Source: Streptomyces sp. CBMA291 (lineage in GTDB: Bacteria; Actinomycetota; Actinomycetes; Streptomycetales; Streptomycetaceae). From it: a stretch of DNA of 59,386 bases. A model generated the notes under the pieces. The model was not told the origin of the DNA and searched no databases. It worked only from the letters and a program-made list of their open reading frames with translations. The translations under genes were made by a program, and so were the position numbers. Numbering within the stretch: position 1 is the first letter of the stretch; each line of letters starts with the position of its first letter. Below are positions 17,128 through 23,230 of the stretch, in pieces. The stretch covers positions 1-59,386 of the forward strand of contig NZ_MSJP01000097.1 of assembly GCF_014596525.1 (NCBI RefSeq), read 5' to 3'.

Positions 17128-18993
17128 CTACTTCTTCTTGCCGGAGGACTCGTCGCTCGAAAGGACGGCGATGAAGGCCTCCTGCGGCACCTCCACCGAG
17201 CCGACCATCTTCATGCGCTTCTTGCCTTCCTTCTGCTTCTCCAGCAGCTTCCGCTTACGGGAGATGTCACCGCCGTAGCACTTGGCGAGGACGTCCTTGC
17301 GGATGGCGCGGATGGTCTCGCGGGCGATGACCCGGGAGCCGATGGCCGCCTGGATCGGCACCTCGAACGCCTGCCGGGGGATCAGCTCGCGCAGCTTGGC
17401 GACCAGCCGCACGCCGTAGGCGTACGCCGCGTCCTTGTGGGTGACGGCCGAGAAGGCGTCGACCTTGTCGCCGTGGAGCAGGATATCGACCTTGACCAGG
17501 CTGGACGCCTGCTCGCCGGTGGGCTCGTAGTCGAGCGAGGCGTATCCGCGCGTCTTGGACTTCAGCTGGTCGAAGAAGTCGAAGACGATCTCCGCGAGGG
17601 GCAGGGTGTAGCGGATCTCGACCCGGTCCTCGGAGAGGTAGTCCATGCCGATGAGCGTGCCCCGGCGGGTCTGGCACAGCTCCATGATCGCGCCGATGAA
17701 CTCGCTGGGCGCGAGGACCGTGGCGCGCACGACGGGCTCGAACACGTCGTCGATCTTGCCCTCGGGGAACTCACTCGGGTTCGTGACCGTGTGCTCGCTG
17801 CCGTCCTCCATGACCACGCGGTAGACCACGTTGGGGGCGGTGGCGATCAGGTCGAGGCCGAATTCGCGCTCAAGACGCTCGCGGATCACGTCCAGGTGGA
17901 GCAGACCGAGGAAGCCGACGCGGAAACCGAAGCCGAGCGCGGCGGAGGTCTCCGGCTCGTAGACCAGCGCGGCGTCGTTGAGCTGGAGCTTGTCCAGGGC
18001 CTCGCGGAGGTCCGGGTACTCCGAGCCGTCCAGCGGGTAGAGCCCCGAGAAGACCATCGGCTTGGGGTCCTTGTAGCCGCCCAGCGCCTCGGTGGCGCCC
18101 TGGTGCAGGGAGGTGATCGTGTCACCGACCTTGGACTGGCGGACGTCCTTCACGCCGGTGATCAGGTAGCCCACCTCGCCCACGCCGAGGCCGTCGGAGG
18201 CGGTCATCTCGGGCGAGGAGACGCCGATCTCAAGCAGTTCGTGGGTGGCGCCGGTCGACATCATCCGGATGCGCTCGCGCTTGTTGAGCTGCCCGTCGAC
18301 CACTCGCACATAGGTGACGACGCCCCGGTACGAGTCGTAGACCGAGTCGAAGATCATCGCGCGGGCGGGGGCGTCGGCAACGCCCACCGGGGCCGGGATG
18401 TCCCGGACCACGCGGTCGAGCAGCGCCTCCACGCCCATGCCGGTCTTCGCGGAGACCTTGAGGACGTCCTCCGGCTGGCAGCCGATGAGGTTCGCCAGCT
18501 CGTCGGCGAACTTCTCCGGCTGGGCGGCCGGCAGATCGATCTTGTTCAGGACCGGGACGATGGTGAGGTCGTTCTCCATCGCCAGGTAGAGGTTGGCCAG
18601 CGTCTGGGCCTCGATGCCCTGCGCCGCGTCGACCAGGAGGATCGTGCCCTCACAGGCCGCGAGCGAACGCGAGACCTCGTACGTGAAGTCGACGTGCCCG
18701 GGAGTGTCGATCATGTTCAGGATGTGCGTACTGCCCTGGACCGGCCCCTCGGTCGGCGCCCACGGGAGCCGGACCGCCTGGGACTTGATCGTGATGCCGC
18801 GCTCCCGCTCGATGTCCATGCGGTCGAGGTACTGGGCACGCATCTGCCGCTGGTCGACCACACCGGTCAGCTGGAGCATCCGGTCGGCAAGCGTGGACTT
18901 GCCGTGGTCGATGTGCGCGATGATGCAGAAGTTGCGGATCAGAGCCGGGTCGGTACGGCTCGGCTCGGGCACGTTGGTAGGAGTCGCGGGCAC
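17128..18993 (-). CDS. lepA: Elongation factor 4 (LepA), ribosome-associated GTPase
   Basis: 621 residues. The G domain holds AHIDHGKSTLADR (G1), RERGITIK (G2), DTPGHVDF (G3) and NKIDLP (G4), followed by domains II, III and V, and the LepA-specific C-terminal domain ending in SSDESSGKKK. EF4 acts on stalled or elongating ribosomes and in 30S biogenesis. It is divergent from rpsT, as in other actinobacteria. An internal GTG eight codons in is an alternative start. Confidence 0.96.
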   Translation of the reverse strand: MPATPTNVPEPSRTDPALIRNFCIIAHIDHGKSTLADRMLQLTGVVDQRQMRAQYLDRMDIERERGITIKSQAVRLPWAPTEGPVQGSTHILNMIDTPGHVDFTYEVSRSLAACEGTILLVDAAQGIEAQTLANLYLAMENDLTIVPVLNKIDLPAAQPEKFADELANLIGCQPEDVLKVSAKTGMGVEALLDRVVRDIPAPVGVADAPARAMIFDSVYDSYRGVVTYVRVVDGQLNKRERIRMMSTGATHELLEIGVSSPEMTASDGLGVGEVGYLITGVKDVRQSKVGDTITSLHQGATEALGGYKDPKPMVFSGLYPLDGSEYPDLREALDKLQLNDAALVYEPETSAALGFGFRVGFLGLLHLDVIRERLEREFGLDLIATAPNVVYRVVMEDGSEHTVTNPSEFPEGKIDDVFEPVVRATVLAPSEFIGAIMELCQTRRGTLIGMDYLSEDRVEIRYTLPLAEIVFDFFDQLKSKTRGYASLDYEPTGEQASSLVKVDILLHGDKVDAFSAVTHKDAAYAYGVRLVAKLRELIPRQAFEVPIQAAIGSRVIARETIRAIRKDVLAKCYGGDISRKRKLLEKQKEGKKRMKMVGSVEVPQEAFIAVLSSDESSGKKK

Positions 18994-19176
18994 GCAGGGT
19001 CTCGTCTCGGGGCGATGTCGGATCGATACGTAGGCTCCATGGTCCCATGCCTGTCGCCCGGCGCCCGGTTTGGGCGGCCGCGAGGGTCACTGATATCGTG
19101 GACAGCTGTGTCTCGTATGCCCTCTCAGCTGCGAGGCGCATCCAGAAGGAACATCGAACCTGTAAAGGCTCTTTTC

Positions 19177-19443
19177 GTGGCGAACATCAAGTCCCAGATC
19201 AAGCGGAACAAGACGAACGAGAAGGCGCGCCTGCGCAACAAGGCCGTCAAGTCCTCGCTCAAGACCGCGATCCGCAAGGCCCGTGAGGCTGTCGCCGCCG
19301 GCGACCTCGAGAAGGCCACCGTTGCCACTCGCGCCGCCTCGCGTCAGCTCGACAAGGCTGTCTCGAAGGGTGTCATCCACAAGAACGCCGCCGCCAACAA
19401 GAAGTCGGCGCTGGCCACCAAGGTTGCCTCCCTCCAGGGCTGA
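19177..19443 (+). CDS. rpsT: 30S ribosomal protein S20
   Basis: 88 residues, Lys/Arg/Ala-rich: VANIKSQIKRNKTNEKARLR at the N-terminus and VIHKNAAANKKSAL near the C-terminus, typical of bS20, which binds the 5' domain of 16S rRNA. The start is GTG after AAGGAACATCGAACCTG. A TATCGT -10-like box lies about 85 bases upstream, so it has a leader of moderate length. The mRNA is probably monocistronic, ending at the terminator at 19567. Confidence 0.96.
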   Translation: MANIKSQIKRNKTNEKARLRNKAVKSSLKTAIRKAREAVAAGDLEKATVATRAASRQLDKAVSKGVIHKNAAANKKSALATKVASLQG

Positions 19444-19566
19444 AGCTCTGATGTGATCGGCCGTACGGGACTCAGCGGGCCCTCTCTCCCGCTCCCGCCC
19501 GGCCACCCAGGACTCGCACGCGGACGCGTTCGCCACGCGGGTGCGAGACCAGTTGCTTGAACGGCG

Positions 19567-19607
19567 AGGGCCCCGCCGCCTCCTTCCCCAGGAGGCGACG
19601 GGGCCCT
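19567..19607 (+). terminator. Terminator of rpsT
   Basis: A long interrupted stem: AGGGCCCCG and GCCTCC on the left pair with GGAGGC and CGGGGCCCT on the right, followed by TTGT. Confidence 0.8.
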
Positions 19608-19757
19608 TGTCGTGCATGGAGCCTTGTCGTACATGGAGCCTTGTCGCGCACGGGGCCTTGGTCGTATGCGGGGCGCCTCGCCGTATAGCGAGGCCTCGCC
19701 GCATTCGGGGCCCCGTCGTATACGAGACCCCGTCGTCTGCGGGGCCCCGCCGTACGA
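19605..19757. repeat. Degenerate 17-bp tandem repeat, about nine copies
   Basis: The unit is like CCTTGTCGTACATGGAG, drifting to CCCCGTCGTATACGAGA. It fills the space between the rpsT terminator and the holA stop. 19444-19566 shows no gene. Confidence 0.85.
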
Positions 19758-19769
19758 GGGCCGGTCCGG

Positions 19770-20762
19770 TCAGGTGTCCCGGCGCATTCTCGCGGCTCGG
19801 GCGACCGCGACGACCGCCTTCTCCAGGGCGTACTCGGGGTCGTCGCCGCCGCCCTTCACGCCCGCGTCCGCCTCGGCGACCGCGCGCAGGGCGACGGACA
19901 CCCCGTCCGGGGTCCAGCCGCGCATCTGCTGCCGGACCCGGTCGATCTTCCAGGGCGGCATGCCCAGCTCGCGGGCGAGGTCGGCGGGGCGGCCGCCCCG
20001 GGCCGAGGACAGCTTCCCGATCGCCCGGACGCCCTGCGCGAGCGCGCTGGTGATCAGCACGGGCGCGACCCCGGTCGAGAGCGACCAGCGCAGGGCCTCC
20101 AGGGCCTCGGCCGCCCGGCCCTCGACGGCGCGGTCGGCGACGTTGAAGGAGGAGGCCTCGGCGCGGCCCGTGTAGTACCGCCCGACGACGGCCTCGTCGA
20201 TCGTCCCGTCCACGTCGGACGTGAGCTGCGCGGCGGCGGAGGCCAGCTCCCGCAGGTCGCTGCCGATCGCGTCGACGAGCGCCTGACAGGCTTCCGGCGT
20301 GGCCGACCGGCCGAGCGTCCGGAACTCCTGCCGGACGAACGTCAGCCGCTCCGCCGGTTTCGTGGTCTTCGGGCAGGCCACCTCACGGGCGCCCGCCTTC
20401 CTGGCGGCGTCGAGCAGGCCCTTGCCCTTGGCTCCGCCCGCGTGGAGCAGGACGAGCGAGATGTCCTCGATCGGATCGGCGAGGTACGCCTTGACGTCCT
20501 TGACCGTGTCGGCCGAGAGGTCCTGCGCGTTCCGCACGACCAGGACCTTCCGCTCGGCGAAGAGCGAGGGACTGGTCAGCTCGGCCAGCGTCCCGGGCTG
20601 AAGCTGGTCGGAGGCGAGGTCGCGGACGTCCGTGTCGGCGTCGGCGGCACGGGCGGCCGCCACCACCGCCTGCACGGCGCGGTCGAGGAGCAGGTCCTCC
20701 TGGCCCACGGCGAGCGTCACGGGGCCGAGGAGGTCGTCGGGGGAAGTCTTTCTGGTGGCCAT
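19770..20762 (-). CDS. holA: DNA polymerase III subunit delta
   Basis: 330 residues. The N-terminal part has the delta/AAA+-like fold without a Walker A (VGQEDLLLDRAV), the family signature AERKVLVVRNAQDL, then a helical clamp-loader collar with LREWLA-like GVAPVLITSALAQ and PPWKIDRVRQQMRGW. It opens the sliding clamp as part of the clamp loader. The ATG at 20762 begins MATRKTSPDDLL; the upstream frame is shadow. It is divergent from the 80-residue gene and near rpsT, the usual neighbour. Confidence 0.92.
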   Translation of the reverse strand: MATRKTSPDDLLGPVTLAVGQEDLLLDRAVQAVVAAARAADADTDVRDLASDQLQPGTLAELTSPSLFAERKVLVVRNAQDLSADTVKDVKAYLADPIEDISLVLLHAGGAKGKGLLDAARKAGAREVACPKTTKPAERLTFVRQEFRTLGRSATPEACQALVDAIGSDLRELASAAAQLTSDVDGTIDEAVVGRYYTGRAEASSFNVADRAVEGRAAEALEALRWSLSTGVAPVLITSALAQGVRAIGKLSSARGGRPADLARELGMPPWKIDRVRQQMRGWTPDGVSVALRAVAEADAGVKGGGDDPEYALEKAVVAVARAARMRRDT

Positions 20763-20801
20763 CGCGTTCCAGCATCCCACGGGCCACCGACAGCCATGCC
20801 C

Positions 20802-20807
20802 GACAAT
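20802..20807 (+). promoter_or_regulatory. -10-like box (GACAAT) of the 80-residue protein gene
   Basis: GACAAT followed by 6 bases and GTG; this supports GTG 20814 as the start over the ATG at 20796. Confidence 0.4.
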
Positions 20808-20813
20808 GGCCGG

Positions 20814-21056
20814 GTGAGCGAACGACACGTACTGGTACTCCCCGACCGCGACGCCGCCGAGGAGGTGGCCGAGGAACTCCCCGACCGTTTCGGCCTGGCC
20901 GAGGAACCCCAGCTCGTCCGGGACTCGCTGGCCGGTGAGGACGACGCCGAGGACGCCCAGTGGCTGGTGGTGGTCGAGGACCCGGACGGCCGCCTCGACA
21001 CGGCGGCCCTGGACGAGCTGGCCGCCGAGCACGAGGGCTGGCTGGAGGCCCCATAG
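20814..21056 (+). CDS. Small acidic conserved hypothetical protein
   Basis: 80 residues, very rich in Glu and Asp: HVLVLPDRDAAEEVAEELPD and DAEDAQWLVVVEDPDGRL. It has two beta-alpha-like units, no signal peptide and no membrane segment. It is conserved in Streptomyces next to holA as far as I recall; function is unknown. There is no Shine-Dalgarno at the GTG, consistent with a leaderless mRNA. An in-frame ATG six codons upstream is the alternative start. It is followed immediately by the hairpin array. Confidence 0.75.
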   Translation: MSERHVLVLPDRDAAEEVAEELPDRFGLAEEPQLVRDSLAGEDDAEDAQWLVVVEDPDGRLDTAALDELAAEHEGWLEAP

Positions 21057-21058
21057 CG

Positions 21059-21214
21059 GTCCGCTCGGCGGACCGCGCTTGGCCGTCCGCTCGGCGGACC
21101 GCGCTTAGCCGTCCGCTCGGCGGACCGCGCTTAGCCGTCCGCTCGGCGGACCGCGCTTAGCCGTCCGCTCGGCGGACCGCGCTTAGCCGTCCGCTCGGCG
21201 GACCGCGCTTAGCC
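21059..21214. repeat. Six exact-period 26-bp tandem repeats, each a hairpin
   Basis: The unit is GTCCGCTCGGCGGACC plus GCGCTTAGCC, six copies, nearly identical (the first has TTGG for TTAG), with a partial seventh at 21215-21221. Each unit contains the self-complementary hairpin GTCCGC-TCG-GCGGAC. It lies between the convergent 80-residue and MFS genes and probably acts as a multi-hairpin bidirectional terminator. Confidence 0.93.
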
Positions 21215-21305
21215 GTCCGCTGCCGGGGGCCACTCGGGGACCCGTCCTCCCTCGCCCGGCGGCGGTCTCTCGTACCCGGGTCCGCCTGTCCGGCGGGGAT
21301 CCCCC

Positions 21306-22568
21306 CTACCCGGCGGAGGTCGGCTCCCCTTCCCGTGTCGGCAGGTCCCGCATCGACGGCAGTCGGGAGGGCAGCAGCCACAGGACGGCGAAGACGGCGC
21401 CGACGGTGGCGATCCACAGCGTCGGGCGGAGGCCGATCACGGTCCCGAGCAGCCCCCCGACGAGCGCGCCGAGCGGGCGGAAGCCGTGGTTGAGCGTCCG
21501 GAAGGCACCCATGACCCGGGCTCTCACGGCGTCGGGTATCAGTGCCATCTGGAGTGAGCCCGCCGCGACGTCCAGGACCATCACCCCGACGCAGGAGAGG
21601 AACTCCGCCAGGAACAGCACGCCCGCCACCAGCGGCAGCGGCCCTCCGGCCAGCGGCACCAGGAGCAACGGCAGGGCGAACCCGAGATAGCCCGCGACGA
21701 GCGCGCCGCCGATGCCGAGTCTCCGCACGGCCGCCCCGCTGTACGCGGCGCCGAGGAGTCCGCCCACCGCGCCGGTGGCCAGCACCAGTCCGAGCAGTCC
21801 CGCTCCGAGGCCGAGCGCGGTGGTCGCGTAGAGCACGAAGAGCGTGTGGAACATGAAGTTGAAGAACTGGACCGTGCCGGAGGCGGCGAAGAGACCGCGC
21901 ATCGACGGCTCCGCGAACACCCACCGCAGCCCCTCGGTGAAATGCCCCTTGCCCACCGGGGCGGGCGGCGGCTCGACCGCTCCGATCCGCGCCAGGTAGC
22001 CGGCCGACACCAGATAGGTGAGGGCGTCCGCGACCAGGGCGAAGGGGGCGGTGAGGAACTGCACGAGGAGTCCCCCGACCCCGGGCCCGGCCAGCCAGGC
22101 CGTCGAACGACTGCCGCTGACCAGCGAGTTCGCCTGCACATAGCGCTCCGTGGGGACGAGCGCCACGAAGAGCGTCGCGTTGCAGACCTCGAAGAGCACG
22201 GTGAGCGCCCCGACCCCGAAGGCCACCGCGTACAGCTGGGCCAGCGTCAGCGCGTCCAGCGCGTAGGCGACCGGCAGGGACAGCACCAGCGCCGCCCGCC
22301 CGAGATCGGTCGCGATCATGACCCTGCGGCGGCCGGTCCGCCGGTCGACCCAGGCTCCGAAGGGCAGGTTGAACAGGAGGGCGGGCAGGAGTTCGGCGGT
22401 CTTGAGCCAGCCCATCGCCGCCGCGTCGGCGCCCAGGACGAGGACGGCGGCGAGCGGGATCGCCATGAGCGATATCTGATCCCCCGCGAGGGAGATGGTC
22501 TGTCCGGTCCAGTAGCGACGGAAGGTTCGCTCACGCAGCAGCGGCGGCACCCGGTCCCTCAGGGCCAT
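21306..22568 (-). CDS. MFS exporter
   Basis: 420 residues with about 12 membrane helices. The N-terminal FRRYWTGQTISLAGDQISLM and the loop GAWVDRRTGRRRVMI (motif A type, D-R-x-G-R-R) mark the enterobactin-exporter/MFS_3-like branch of drug and siderophore exporters. It begins 6 bases after the ArsR-type regulator ends, so the two form an operon controlled by the palindromic operator upstream. The substrate is unknown. Confidence 0.88.
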   Translation of the reverse strand: MALRDRVPPLLRERTFRRYWTGQTISLAGDQISLMAIPLAAVLVLGADAAAMGWLKTAELLPALLFNLPFGAWVDRRTGRRRVMIATDLGRAALVLSLPVAYALDALTLAQLYAVAFGVGALTVLFEVCNATLFVALVPTERYVQANSLVSGSRSTAWLAGPGVGGLLVQFLTAPFALVADALTYLVSAGYLARIGAVEPPPAPVGKGHFTEGLRWVFAEPSMRGLFAASGTVQFFNFMFHTLFVLYATTALGLGAGLLGLVLATGAVGGLLGAAYSGAAVRRLGIGGALVAGYLGFALPLLLVPLAGGPLPLVAGVLFLAEFLSCVGVMVLDVAAGSLQMALIPDAVRARVMGAFRTLNHGFRPLGALVGGLLGTVIGLRPTLWIATVGAVFAVLWLLPSRLPSMRDLPTREGEPTSAG

Positions 22569-22574
22569 GTCCTC

Positions 22575-23195
22575 TCACTCCTCTCCGCCCTCGGGCGTGT
22601 CCTGGTCCAGGTAGGCGATGCGAATGAGGGTGACGGGCCGCGCGTCCTCCGGGCGGAGGGACGGATCGGCCGTACGCGCCTCGTAGGGCCGCAGCAGCTC
22701 GTCGATCCGGGCGCCGAGCCCGGTGAGTTCCTCGGGGGTGAGGTGGAGCAGCGCGTCGCCGAACCGCTCCGCCTCCCGCCACTCCTTCGGCAGCCGGTGC
22801 CGGTTCTCCATGGCCCGGGTGACCCGCTCGAAGTAGCGCTCGGCGATCGCCGCGCTCAGCGCGTCGGCCGCCTCGGTGACCGCCGCGTCCTCGCTGTACT
22901 CGGGCCACTCGGTGTACCGCGCCGTGGCCCGCCACGGCTTCTCCCGCCCCTTGCCTCCCGGCGCCTGCTCCACGAGCCCGTACTTGGCGAGTATCCGCAG
23001 GTGGTACGAGCAGGAGGCGACGGATTCCCCGGTCAGCTCGGCCGCCCGGGTGGCGGTGAACGGCCCGCCCGCCCGCAGCAACCCCACCAAGGTCATCCGC
23101 AGGGGGTGGGCATAGGCCCGCAGGGCGCGCGGGTCGGTGAGTCGGACACTGCGGGGCTGCTCACCCTCGGGTCGCGGGGTGCTGTTCTCCGGCAT
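22575..23195 (-). CDS. ArsR-family winged-helix transcriptional regulator
   Basis: 206 residues. The HTH_20/ArsR domain spans about residues 20-95: LTDPRALRAYAHPLRMTLVG, then recognition-helix region ESVASCSYHLRILAKYGLVE and a wing with GREKPWRAT. The C-terminal 100 residues are helical, probably for dimerisation or sensing, and there is no clear metal-binding Cys cluster. It is co-transcribed with the MFS exporter, and its own promoter contains two copies of a palindrome (23201-23226), so it probably represses itself and the pump. The ATG is leaderless by position. Confidence 0.88.
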   Translation of the reverse strand: MPENSTPRPEGEQPRSVRLTDPRALRAYAHPLRMTLVGLLRAGGPFTATRAAELTGESVASCSYHLRILAKYGLVEQAPGGKGREKPWRATARYTEWPEYSEDAAVTEAADALSAAIAERYFERVTRAMENRHRLPKEWREAERFGDALLHLTPEELTGLGARIDELLRPYEARTADPSLRPEDARPVTLIRIAYLDQDTPEGGEE

Positions 23196-23200
23196 GATGA

Positions 23201-23230
23201 AAAGATATCTTTAGAAAGACTTCTTTACAA
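23201..23230 (-). promoter_or_regulatory. Promoter with double palindromic operator for the ArsR-MFS operon
   Basis: -35 TTGTAA (23225-23230), a 17-base spacer, then -10 TATCTT (23202-23207), 6 bases before the ATG. The palindrome AAAGATATCTTT (23201-23212) covers the -10, and a near copy AAAGACTTCTTT (23215-23226) lies in the spacer, 14 bases apart. It is strikingly AT-rich for this genome. Confidence 0.75.

Noticed and set aside
21059..21214. 26-bp repeats as a CRISPR array
   Set aside because: Units are directly adjacent with no spacers, and no cas genes are present.
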